Below are positions 53,976 through 63,399 of a stretch of DNA of 64,000 nucleotides, in pieces. Source of the DNA: Pseudoips prasinana (Eukaryota > Arthropoda > Insecta > Lepidoptera > Nolidae). The notes below the pieces were generated by a model, which had not been told where the DNA came from, made no database searches, and saw only the letters and a list, made by a program, of their open reading frames with translations. The DNA lies in the NCBI GenBank assembly GCA_951640165.1, contig OX621251.1:30032893-30096892 (forward strand). The letters are read 5' to 3'. How positions within the stretch are numbered: the first letter of the stretch is position 1; each line of letters starts with the position of its first letter. A program made the position numbers and the translations under genes.

Positions 53976-54271
53976 TGTCGCAGATTCAGATGGATTAGAA
54001 TCAACGTCCACGAGGTCCGTGTCCGCCATGTTGTATTTTTAAAATCGATCAGTGCGCACACCCGGCGCATGCGACGGTACTAGAACAAGTGTCAAGTCCA
54101 ATCGCACTACTGACAGATATTAGTGCATTGACAACATCAAATGTCAACCCTTCAAATCACGATGACATGTACAACAGTGTTGCCACTCCATTATTATGAT
54201 ATCCATGATTTACTAGTGTTGCCACTTCATTCTTATAGAATCGTACATAGATTATTTATTATTCTCCGACA
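53976..54271 (-). repeat. 3' LTR, 296 bp
   Basis: On the plus strand from TGTCGCAGATTCAGATGGAT to TTATTATTCTCCGACA. It differs from the 5' LTR at only three positions (GCATGCGAC, ACAACATC, GACATGTAC against GCAGGCGAC, ACAACGTC, GACACGTAC). Confidence 0.9.
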
Positions 54272-54394
54272 CGGCCATTCTGATAATCAACGCGCATTTG
54301 CGTTGTCACTTACTAAGCACACGGTACTTAGGTTTCTTAACTTTAACCCAAGCGTCAATTAACTCATCGTCTATACAGTTCCAACAAGGCACCA

Positions 54395-55115
54395 CCACTT
54401 CCAACATGAACTCAAACTTTCAGCAAAGCGTTGAAGCTTTCAGCATAAAATGCAACACATAGCAAAGCGTTGAAGCTTTCAGCATAAACTGCTACACCCA
54501 TCAAAGCGTTACAGATTTCAGCAATAGTTCAATTACTAGGCAAAGCGTTACAGCTTTCAGCATTAATTTAGGCACACAGCGAAGAGTTATAGCTTACAGA
54601 ATTTATTTAGACACACAGCAAAGCATTATAGCTTTTAGTATTTATTTAGGGACACAGCAAAGCGTTATAGCTTTCAGCATTTATTTAGGGACACAGCAAA
54701 GCGTTATAGCTTTCAACATTTATTTAGAGACACAGCAAAGCGTTATAGCTTTTAGCATTTAGACACCCAGCAAAGCGTTATAGCTTTCAGCATTTAGACT
54801 CACAGCAAAGCGTTGAAGCTTTCAACATAAACTGCAACACGCAGCAAAGCGTTGAAGCTTTCATCTTAAACTGCAATGCACAGCAAAGCGTTGAAGCTTT
54901 CAGCAAAAGTTCAATTACTCGGCAAAGCGTTACAGCTTTCAGCATTGCTCAGAGGCAGCACTTAAAACACGCTGCAAAACGTTGCTGCTTTCAGCATCAA
55001 CCTTGGGTCACAACAGATGAGCCCAACCTTACTGCAAAGCGTGATGGCTTTCAGCAGGACATCAGGACAAAGCGATAAAGCTTTCGATCCACCCTTTAAT
55101 AAAGCGTAGTAGCTT
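54395..55115. repeat. Hairpin array 1: 18 units of about 39 bp
   Basis: Units such as GCAAAGCGTTATAGCTTTCA followed by a variable 15-20 bp. The core AAAGC...GCTTT is an inverted repeat and is kept even where the middle varies (TTGA, TTAC, TTAT). The last units are irregular. It lies between the integrase stop and the 3' LTR. No coding frame. Confidence 0.85.
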
Positions 55116-55317
55116 TCAGTTTAAATAAACATTTTATCAATCAACAATGAACATAAGTCTTTTATCAACATAGGTTTACGTTCAACAAAACAATGTAATT
55201 ATCGTTTCAACTCAAACAATGATCATGATTCAATACAGTAATTCAATCCAAATTACTAATTACACCAAATTATAATACCAAATTAATCAATACAATTTGT
55301 TCCATAATTAAATAAAA

Positions 55318-55487
55318 CTATTCAATTATGGGTTCTACAGGATCAAGACATTCTGACAATTCAGGTAAATTAGCTGGATATTTACGTAGTCGTTCATGGC
55401 ACACATATTGGGCCCGTCCCCCAGATACTAGTTCCACCATATAACGCTCATTGGAACTCACTTTAGCTACCCTGTGAGGGGCTTTTC
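55318..55487 (-). pseudogene. Integrase C-terminus of the LTR element
   Basis: The minus strand encodes APHRVAKVSSNERYMVELVS, GGRAQYVCHERLRKYPANLP and ELSECLDPVEPIIE and then TAG. The pattern P-x-RV...N-x-RY-x-V is the SH3-like C-terminal module of gypsy integrases, and this is the natural end of pol. It is separated from the integrase core (56546-56959) by the nested LINE, and roughly the middle of the integrase is also missing. Confidence 0.65.
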
Positions 55488-55489
55488 TC

Positions 55490-56545
55490 TATACTCTTAC
55501 TTACAGTATTTATATATAGTTATTATATTTTTGGACACAAATAGTTTTATAGATTCTTGTAGGGTAACCATGAGTACAGTTACTGTCTCAAGAAAATTTT
55601 TGAACATACTTGCAACTTTAGTAGCGGCACATATTAACTCAGTCATAAGTAGTATGACGAAGTCACTTTTTATACCATCTTTTAGTAATGTTATTAAAAT
55701 CAATTTAGTTAGTAGTTTAAACATGTAAGCATGATAATAGAGAAGTGTGATAACTTTGTAATTCTATCACATCAAAATATAAACCGCTTCTCTAGCAAAA
55801 TTCTAGACATAGAACTTATTAATGAAAAATATGAAATAGATATTCTTTGTTCAATTGTTTTATATAAATGTGTTATGTGAACTATCTGTAAATGATTGCT
55901 ATCATATACTTAATTTAAAATTATTGACTCTGTCTCAAAATGAATAATGTTATTGTTTCGAAGTTTTTCTTTTGTATACCTAAATATAATCTAAAATAAT
56001 AAGCATTCAGACAACCGATCGAGCATATATTGTGTTTGCCTACTAAATAATTACTCTAATTGGACCAAATCCCGTGTTCATGCCCGCTTGAGTATGTTTC
56101 GCCGGACCGTCTCAACTGGGTCGTGTTGAAACCGGTAGTAGATGAACCCACTGAGTTTGTTTCGCTGGGTCTTCTCAGTTGGGGCGCATTGGATCCGGTG
56201 GTAGCATTAAAGCGCGACCGTCGTTATTAACACAAGGTCCGTCATAATAATAATACCTTTAATATAGACAGAACCATTGACAATATGTAGTAAAAATTTT
56301 AGACTTAAACTAGATAATTAAACATAATCTCTTGACAATAACTTGATACGAGCTAGCTAAATATTATTGCTGTAATAAAATAAATTTTATAAATGTTTTC
56401 ATACAATATGTACCTAAATATCTATGTTACTAGAAATATTATCTAATGTATACAACTATATTGCTACAAACATGTTCTGACTATTTACAAGCGCTTTTTT
56501 AAAGTCTACGTGAATAAAAACCTTTTTTATTTTATTTCATTTTAT
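55490..56545 (+). mobile_element. LINE copy nested in the LTR element
   Basis: From about 55865 to 56520 it matches the 3' part of the LINE at 47718-49001 in inverse orientation (AACTATCTGTAAATGATTGC, GATCGAGCATATATTGTGTT, GTCTACGTGAATAAAAACC), with a T-rich/ATTTT tail. Upstream 55490-55735 has an open frame containing INSVISSMTKSLFIPSFSNV that may be decayed reverse transcriptase. No clear target duplication. Confidence 0.7.
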
Positions 56546-56959
56546 TTATTTTACAGTACAATTCAAATCGAGTTTTACTTCGCCTAAGACAGACTTCCAG
56601 TATTTATTTTTATAATTTTCGGCCACTGTAAAACAATTTGTCAAGCTGGGCATCATTCGCTCCACCTGACCGTTAGCTCGGCTAACACCACTAGCAATCT
56701 CGTGGAACTCAATGGCCCAACCTCGGCATACATCCTGAAAGTCTTGACCAGTAAAAGATGTACCTTGATCAGAGATAATTCGTTTCGGGGTTCTAAATAT
56801 GTGGACAAAGCTACGTAGTGCCTCGCAAGCAAATCGTGATGTTAAATCTTTGACACACATTAATTGACAAAATTTCGTAAAAGCATCAACGATGACTATC
56901 ACATACTCCTTAGAGGTCTTACTACAAGTTTGAAAATGTTGTTCTACACCCTGGAACAT
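56546..56959 (-). pseudogene. Integrase core of the LTR element
   Basis: 138 codons including stop, minus strand. The D,D,E residues are in IVDAFTKF (first D), IISDQGTSFTG (second D) and RANGQVERM (E), with spacing typical of retroviral-type integrases that join element DNA to the host. It ends KYWKSVLGEVKLDLNCT and then runs into the nested LINE, so the C-terminal half is displaced to 55318-55487. The N-terminal zinc finger is absent, as hairpin array 2 starts just upstream. All three catalytic residues remain, but the protein is incomplete. Confidence 0.85.
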
Positions 56960-56989
56960 TATAGGTAAGTGCGCAATGCAGCGTCACGA

Positions 56990-57295
56990 ACTCAAAGCAC
57001 GAAGCTTGCGATAGTCAATTGTCACAAGCACGAAACGCGGAGCTTTCAATACTCAATCGTCACAAGCATAAAACGCGGAGCTTTCAATGCTCAACCACCA
57101 CAAGCACAAAGCGCGGAGCTGCTTTCAATGCTCAACTGCTACAAGCACAAAGCGCGGAGCTTTCAATGCTCAACTGCTACGAGCACAAAGCGCGGAGCTT
57201 TCAATGCTCAACCGTCTCAAGCATAAAGCGCGGAGCTTTCAATGCTCAACCGTTTCAAGCACAAAGCGCGGAGCTTTCAATGCTCAAGTTTCAGG
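56990..57295. repeat. Hairpin array 2: seven clear units of 38 bp
   Basis: Unit AAGCACAAAGCGCGGAGCTT, TCAATGCTCAACTGCTAC (38 bp). One unit carries a 3-bp insertion, and a degenerate unit precedes the array. The core AAAGCGCGGAGCTTTCA again has AAAGC...GCTTT arms. Three plus-strand frames stay open through the array only because 38 is not a multiple of 3. It lies directly upstream of the integrase core. Confidence 0.85.
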
Positions 57296-57299
57296 AACT

Positions 57300-58420
57300 C
57301 GAAGTAGGGTACTTGTCACACAATTTATTTAAAATCAACCAGCTTTATTACTCATAATGTAACACATAAATGTGTCTTACAATGAACTCCAATAATCATT
57401 TTAAACTTAGAATTTAACTCAACCATCGGCATTAACTACACTGTTATTTCTGACTACAACTGTCAAATCCAAGTTTTTCGTAACATACGTAGGTACTTAA
57501 CGCGTCCATCAGCTATTGGCTGTTCCTTGTATCTATCGTTGTCATAGACCTCTATTATCTTACAAGGATTTGAAAACTTTTCACTTCATTTGTTTATTAT
57601 CAGAATAGAATACTCCCCATTGTACACACTCAAACAGGACAATTACAGAGAAGACAAAGTAAATATCACAATTCGTTAGGGTTCTTTCCGACAAAAACAA
57701 CGTCTCTTATTTTAAATGGATTTTAACTTTGCTCTTGCCATAACGCACCTTATCAGCATGAACTAACTCGTCCATCCTGCATTATGCCTCTCATCTAAGT
57801 TCGTAGAGGTTAACCTAACCATATTTTTGGACAAGGGCATTAATTTTGGATGGGAACTTTAATTACAACCCATCAACAATTGAAGCGGACTTCTAACTGT
57901 ACTTCTAACCATGGTACAATTTAGCGAGATTTGGATTTCACCTGAAGCTGTCTTCCAGAACCTACGCTCGTGGTTCTCGGTTATAGTGAAGCAATTAATT
58001 AAAATAGTTCGGGAAGCTACGCAATATCCTCTCATCACAAATAACGCAGTGTTTCAACTCTAAAGTCTTTCACGTGGTCGCTCACCACTGGTCTCACAAG
58101 AAGGCTCAAGGTCACCCAAAGAGCAACGGAGAGTGCCACGCTCGGAGTATCCCTGCGCGATCGAATAAAAACGTCGTAATCCGCAGGCGAAACAAAGTAG
58201 CCGGCATAAAAATTGTGTCACAAATCAGTAAGTTAGTATTTTAAGTTCAATATACCTAGTTTGTACCTAAGTACAACATTTGTATGCCATGTACAATATG
58301 GCAAATGCGTGAAACTTAAATGATGAAAACAATAACACCTGTATTCACCACATTTATACAAATAAAGATATTATGATTATAACCAAAGAATTGCCAAACT
58401 GAAACGGAAGCGGGCGGAGC
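57300..58420. other. Interior of the LTR element without recognisable pol
   Basis: About 1.1 kb where reverse transcriptase and RNase H would be expected. I found no RT motif on the minus strand and no frame above 60 codons. It is either highly decayed or foreign sequence. Confidence 0.4.
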
Positions 58421-58592
58421 ACACAGCTCCCAACACCGACGGCCGCTAGATCAGACAGGCTCCCGACCGGGGACCATGCACCGGAAGACGCAGCGCGGGC
58501 AGGCCCCCCACAAGGAGGGCCGACCACTGTGGAGATTCCCGGGGGAGGCCTCCGCCCAGTGGACGTCTTTCGGCTAACATAATGATGATGAA
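58421..58592 (+). mobile_element. Degraded LINE tail (same family as 37378) nested in the LTR element
   Basis: ACCGGAAGACGCAGCGCGGG, CAGGCCCCCCACAAGGAGGG, GGGGGAGGCCTCCGCCCAGT, GACGTCTTTCGGCTAACATA and ATGATGATGA. The coding sense is lost by several deletions. Confidence 0.65.
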
Positions 58593-58849
58593 TTATTACT
58601 AGAACAGACAGGAATCTCTCAGGAATCCACTTGTCAGTAATTGAGAAACGTCTTTACAGTCGATCAAATCAGTATCGATAGCTTGTACAAGTGTCAAGAT
58701 TCTGTAATAAACAAACTTCAGCATGGACCTCGCGAGTGATGCGGGTGACTTTGTTACTAATAGTCAAGCTCAATCCCGGTTAGATAAAAACATCTACCTA
58801 TCATAACATCATGAGCCAAAAATATATGAATCTACAATTACAAAAGTCA

Positions 58850-59090
58850 CTTCTCACACACGAGTACTTCGTTGACCTTGACAGGCAGACTAATACGGGT
58901 AAAAGAAAATGTAATATCCGACCCAATACCTGTCAGGCGCGCGGATATAAAATCTCGAGTACCTGTATGGTTATCAACAAATCATTTACGAATTAGGGAA
59001 CAATCTGTACCACTGTCCACAAGAGCGTGTATGTGATCTAACTTGCCCCTACATCCATAGACTTCGAAATAAACCGTTCAAACTATTTAA
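58850..59090 (-). pseudogene. Protease remnant of the LTR element
   Basis: The minus strand reads VYFEVYGCRGKLDHIHALVD then SGTDCSLIRK, an in-frame TGA, then FVDNHTGTRDFISARLTGIG and SDITFSF. ALVDSGTD is the active-site loop of retroviral-type aspartic proteases (A-L-V-D-S/T-G), which cut Gag-Pol. The stop and later shifts show it is dead in this copy. It lies between gag and the missing RT, the normal gypsy order. Confidence 0.6.
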
Positions 59091-59480
59091 CCTTCAAAAC
59101 GCGCATATTGTCACCATAAAAATGAAATATAACAGACGTTGGGCGTATTTTCAACATCTAAAAAGTATAAACCACACAAAACAACACGTGTTATGAATTT
59201 CACAGATATCAAAAATTCTTCAGTGCAGCATTAGGTCATCAAGTACCTTTTAAACAATATAATAAAAGTACTTACAGGTTTTTTCTCATAAAATAAAGAT
59301 TCACCACTCACACTCGACACGAGGCACTTTTACTTTAGAGGTTACTTTAAATTTACTCTAATACAAACTGGTGACTTCTCCCCAATCCAGAATCGCCAAT
59401 GCCGTCTCCTTATTTGCAAAGAGACAGCACGATCAACTTCACCTCGACTTCACCTCGAAAAACAAACTAATTATTTTAAC

Positions 59481-60140
59481 TCAAAGAGTCGACCGACAGA
59501 AAGGCAGCCTAACTATCAGAGCCCGTACTCTTTTCATTGTTAAATAAAAACTTCTTCCACGTTCACTGATGCACCAAAAACTACTCTTTAACGATAAACA
59601 CGAACTGGCCGAGAGTCTCCGCTCATCGCGAGTAACCACATCGAAACACGAAATCAGAAGGCGTGTTTTAAACAAGTCTGAACATACCTGAGTATCCGAG
59701 ATACCTGCGATAACAACTTCGATTTTGTTACCTTCGCTCCAAGCAGGCTTCAACCAGTTAATCAAGGCAAGCTTGTAAGTCGAGTACTCCACGTATGTAA
59801 GTTCTCGCACGGCCACTGCACCATACGGCACCATATCTTGAAAAAGGGCATCAATCTCTGGGTCGCCGCAAACTGTCTTGATACACGCTAATTTGCTTCG
59901 TCTAACGTTTTGCACAACGGGTACGACTTCAATGTAACATATCGAGTTTCGTAATCGGTCCACGAGTTTGCGATACAGCCGTAAATTCACAATCAGCGGG
60001 GTTGTATTTTCATCGTAATTTTTCAAATTTGTAACGTCACTATTTTCGCTACGTGGTGGAACCGAATCACGAAAATATTCTTGATTTTGAGTAGCAGGCA
60101 TTGCGGTAGACACGTGGGATGATTTTGGAATCGATCTAAC
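59481..60140 (-). pseudogene. gag-like ORF of the LTR element
   Basis: A minus-strand open frame of about 210 codons. The segment SENSDVTNLKNYDENTTPLI and the part around ICYIEVVPVVQNVRRSKLAC have no CCHC knuckle, and the position just inside the 5' LTR makes gag the likely identity. The last 40 codons look out of frame (serine and arginine-rich), suggesting a frameshift near 59620. A second frame, starting at an ATG inside the LTR (60208, MADTDLVDVDSNPSESATAA), would need a shift to join it. Not functional as it stands. Confidence 0.5.
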
Positions 60141-60154
60141 CGCTGCAGCGCTGC

Positions 60155-60450
60155 TGTCGCAGATTCAGATGGATTAGAATCAACGTCCACGAGGTCCGTG
60201 TCCGCCATGTTGTATTTTTAAAATCGATCAGTGCGCACACCCGGCGCAGGCGACGGTACTAGAACAAGTGTCAAGTCCAATCGCACTACTGACAGATATT
60301 AGTGCATTGACAACGTCAAATGTCAACCCTTCAAATCACGATGACACGTACAACAGTGTTGCCACTCCATTATTATGATATCCATGATTTACTAGTGTTG
60401 CCACTTCATTCTTATAGAATCGTACATAGATTATTTATTATTCTCCGACA
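60155..60450 (-). repeat. 5' LTR, 296 bp
   Basis: Same sequence as 53976-54271 with three differences. On the minus strand it starts TGTCGGAGAATAATAAATAA and ends GAATCTGCGACA. An ATG at 60208-60206 opens a frame that leaves the LTR toward gag. No TGG-type primer-binding site follows the LTR end. Confidence 0.9.
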
Positions 60451-60769
60451 TATATATACCTATCTTTACGTGATTCTTCTAATCTTGATATTTGTCGCAA
60501 GATAATATGCCGTTTGTAAAATCTAAAGTCCAGCTAAGGATTTCAAGTATTTATTACACATAAATCTCTCTTACGAAAAATAACTAGCTAAATATTTCGA
60601 TATTATGGCCTGACCAATGCCAATAGGTAACTGCGGATAAATACAAAGACGAATTGTGAGAATTGTCATCGATCCCGAGCTTACAGTCGCATTCAACCCC
60701 TGAGTCTGAGTAGTATCTCTGTGTGTATGTGTTCTATCGCTTGTATAATGGTTCGGAGGAATTGTTTGA

Positions 60770-61085
60770 TTTGTGGCCACGGCCACTTTCTACCATCGCA
60801 CCTCTCACTATCTGAACCTTTACGATCTCGTATGGTACAATTTAAGCGAAACTTCCTCCCATGTACGCGGAGGCTGTGGCATAACTTCTCTGCCACGGTT
60901 TTCTCACTCGTCTCTTTTCACACAGACTGCAGAATGAGGCCCTTCAAAAGAGGTGTGATAAAGTTTCTAAAGGGTCAGCAATGCGTGACCAATGTGTCTG
61001 TCCGTACGCTACGAGGACTACTTACCACCAGGCGAGCAGAATGCGAGTTGCTAACGCTTAGTTGTATAAAAAAATACATTAACAC
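60770..61085 (+). pseudogene. LINE reverse transcriptase C-terminus and 3' UTR, decayed
   Basis: In the plus frame RSRMVQFKRNFLPCTRRLWH and NFSATVF are followed by FKRGVIKFLKGQQ, the pattern of the last residues of a LINE ORF2 (FLPRT-x-RLWN...FK-x-V-x-RFLKG). The sequence after it (TACTTACCACCAGGCGAGCA) is like the GGCCGGCAACGC-type 3' UTR family. The fragment then ends with an A run at 61068. No start or catalytic part. Confidence 0.55.
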
Positions 61086-61119
61086 CAACGTGGCAATCGT
61101 TACAGTTTCTCTCTAGAGA

Positions 61120-61470
61120 GTGATTGACATACAATGTGATACTCAACGTTTTCTATGGCTCTTGCTTTTTGCCAGAAACGATTACAAAAGAATAGAGAAA
61201 TTTTGTTAGAAGTGAAAGTTGTCATTGCTTCTATTTATTAACAACTAATGGTTGGAAACCTGCATAATCTGGCAAAAGCCCTTATGCAATTGGGATGTGT
61301 ACCCAGATAACGTAATTTCAAATCCTGACTGTGGTCTAAAATTATTTCTCAGAGAATAATATATAGTGATAATAATTTATTTATTCATTTTATCTTACAA
61401 GCTAACGGATGTAACGTCCAAAACTCTTCCAAGATTAATTTTCTATGAATTGAATTACACAGAGATTTAT
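61120..61470. other. No gene recognised
   Basis: AT-rich. Nothing seen. Confidence 0.3.
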
Positions 61471-61478
61471 ATAAAACA

Positions 61479-61615
61479 AGCTGTGTCCTGCAATTTTACC
61501 CGCGTTAAACTTTATCAATTATATCCTTTGTGTTATTCGGATATATAAGCTATATTGCTACAAAGTTTCATGACAATCCGTTCGGTAGAATTTGAGTGAC
61601 AAACATACACAATAT
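61479..61615 (-). mobile_element. Helitron-like element, degraded ends
   Basis: AAGCTGTGTCCTGCAATTTT, ACCCGCGTTAAACTTTATCA and a GATATATAAGCTATATTGCT segment, closely like 53735-53878. The CTAG end has mutated to AAGC. Confidence 0.5.
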
Positions 61616-61689
61616 TAGTTTGATAAGAATAATGTCAAATTCAATAACAATATTATACATGTTTCGGTGCACTCTGTTGCCGCTCACTG

Positions 61690-61711
61690 CCCCCCCCCCC
61701 CCCCCCCCCCC
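61690..61711. repeat. Run of 22 C
   Basis: Uninterrupted C run between CACTG and GCTTATC. Length may be affected by sequencing. Confidence 0.8.
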
Positions 61712-62256
61712 GCTTATCTTGGTTTATCTATACGTAGCTTTAATAGTAAATTATCACATTTTACTGTAAATTATACTATTACCTACTTCCATAACATTGG
61801 GAATGTGGCATTGCTTTGTAAATACTTAGACATAAAACTCAGTCGCCCAATCCAATAATCAGGTCACGCAGAACATTCCTCTGTAATGAAAATAAACTGG
61901 GAACTTCTCACGTTAGTAATTAATTCTGGAATTTAATTTAAAACGTGCACGTGTCCCTTATGTACTCATGTACAACCTGGCTTAAGTATACACCTATTTA
62001 TAACCGAAGTGATTCCCTGGGACATGCGTGATCATCACAGCTGATTGTCATGTCATTCCGTGCCACTGTTGGTCCTGGCTTACAGGAATTGCAGTGGTAG
62101 GTAATAGAAGGAACTCTATAAAATATATACACCGTTGTTCTTCCTTATTAATCTACCACATTATTGGTTCAGATGCTACTGGGTCTGTACGTCTAGTTTC
62201 TGGCCGAATCCAACATAAAATTAATGACGTGAGTTTATAATATTTCGATATGTGTA

Positions 62257-62438
62257 TCCTACTAATATTATAAGGCGAATGTTTCTGAGTGTGAGTGTGT
62301 ATTTTTGTTACTTCTTCACGTCTAAACGGCTGGAGCGATCCTAATAAAATTTGGTATGGACTTAGCTGATACCCTGGATTAACACATAGGCTATAATTTG
62401 TAAAGTTTAATGCAGATAAAATCGCGGGGCATAGCTAG
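62257..62438 (+). mobile_element. Helitron-like element, 182 bp, both ends intact
   Basis: Start TCCTACTAATATTATAAGGC after A. Body TTCACGTCTAAACGGCTGGA and TTGGTATGGACTTAGCTGAT. The terminal hairpin is weakened (AGATAAAATCGCGGGGCATAG), and CTAG at 62435-62438 is followed by T. Model copy for the subfamily at 30517, 43903 and 45985. Confidence 0.8.
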
Positions 62439-62470
62439 TATTATATAAATATCAAAATCCAAATAAACAT

Positions 62471-62803
62471 TACGAAGGTCGACTTCGAAAGTTTGGTATG
62501 ATACGCCTAGAAAGAAGGAGATGGATAAACGACATGTGCACTCTACATAAAATTGTAAATAACACACTTAACAGTGACCTTGTAAGTCACTTAGACTTTA
62601 AAATACCAACGCGATCTGTGCGTATACCACAACTCTTTAGCATACCTGTTAGAAATAATAATGTATCTCAAAATAGTCCACTTATAAGAATGTGTAGGCA
62701 GTATAATTCTATATGCTCCGATACTGACATATTTCATGACAGTATAAACAACTTTAAAAAAGCTTTGTTTAAAAAAGAAAATCTACATTTAAAACCTTTA
62801 TAA
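62471..62803 (+). pseudogene. LINE ORF2 C-terminus
   Basis: The frame enters without a start (YEGRLRKFGMIRLERRRWIN) and runs DMCTLHKIVNNTLNSDLVSH, then SPLIRMCRQYNSICSDTDIF, and ends KKALFKKENLHLKPL. R-RR...L-x-LHKI-x-N and SPL-RMCR-YN are standard C-terminal words of jockey/CR1-like reverse transcriptase proteins. It is undamaged over its length but lacks the enzymatic domains. Confidence 0.75.
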
Positions 62804-63053
62804 ACTAAAACTATTAATTTTAGCATGCCAATTATTGTGCATAATGTATAATTATTGTGTGTGTACTCTAATTTCAATTATCTCGAATACATAATTATAA
62901 ATATATATGAAGCTATAATATAAGTGCTGTGTACAGTTATAATTGGACTACAGGTTAAAATTTTGCTTATAACATAAAATATGTAGAAGTTCATAGAATC
63001 TGTAATCTGTTTCTGTACCAATAAAATAAAATAAAATAAAAATAAAATAAACT
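62471..63053 (+). mobile_element. LINE 3' end with AATAA tail
   Basis: The last 111 codons of an ORF2 (62471-62803), a 220-bp 3' UTR and an AATAAAATAAAATAAAATAA tail ending about 63053. It is inserted soon after a Helitron. A different family from 47718-49001 judging by the 3' UTR. Confidence 0.75.
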
Positions 63054-63119
63054 TAAAAAAGGTTTACCGCGCATGTCCCAATTTAGTTTTCTAGCCATAC
63101 TGTAAAATTAGTACATAAT

Positions 63120-63345
63120 GACTCAACCCCTTTTTTCTGACCTCCATTGATAATACAGTCGAATTGCAAGACCTCCTTCTTTTTGACGACGGCTAAGAAC
63201 GGGGGTGTAGTTCGTTGTTGATCGTAAGATTCGATATGCGTGCTCATATTGGTCGAACAGATTGTTATTAAAGCTTTCGATCCAGGAAATCTGTAATCGA
63301 GCCCGGAGTTTGGAACACTGCCTAATAGCCAATACCCTCTCTCCT
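63120..63345 (-). repeat. Unidentified open segment
   Basis: A minus frame of 69 codons containing YRILRSTTNYTPVLSRRQKE and GGLAIRLYYQWRSEKRG. It looks protein-like, but I do not recognise the family. A degraded Helitron-type end (GGTGCCCGCGACTTCGTCCG) follows at 63372. It may be transposon-derived. Confidence 0.3.
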
Positions 63346-63399
63346 ACTATAATTCCTTTATATAACTATAGCTGGTGCCCGCGACTTCGTCCGCGACAA

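Larger units (their letters stand above)
53976..60450 (-). mobile_element. Ty3/gypsy-type LTR retrotransposon, defective, minus strand
   Basis: Two 296-bp LTRs (60155-60450 as 5', 53976-54271 as 3') with TGTCG...CGACA ends and only 3 mismatches by eye. They are flanked by TATA repeats, so a TATA target duplication is possible. On the minus strand: gag-like ORF, protease remnant (58850-59090), a region without reverse transcriptase, hairpin array 2, integrase core, a nested LINE, integrase C-terminus, hairpin array 1. The integrase style (VDAFTKF, SDQGTSF, NGQVERM) suits Ty3/gypsy. It cannot be autonomous. Confidence 0.85.

Noticed and set aside
54395..57295. CRISPR-like arrays
   Set aside because: Regular repeats with varying spacers, but units and spacers drift together, the context is an LTR retrotransposon and the genome is eukaryotic.
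56969..57357. Three overlapping plus-strand frames with HKHKARSFQCSTATSTKRGA-like repeats
   Set aside because: All three frames are open because the 38-bp repeat is not a multiple of three; a by-product of hairpin array 2.
60721..61116. 131-codon plus frame as a complete gene
   Set aside because: Only its middle resembles a LINE ORF2 end; the beginning and end are unrelated decay, so it is annotated as a LINE relic.
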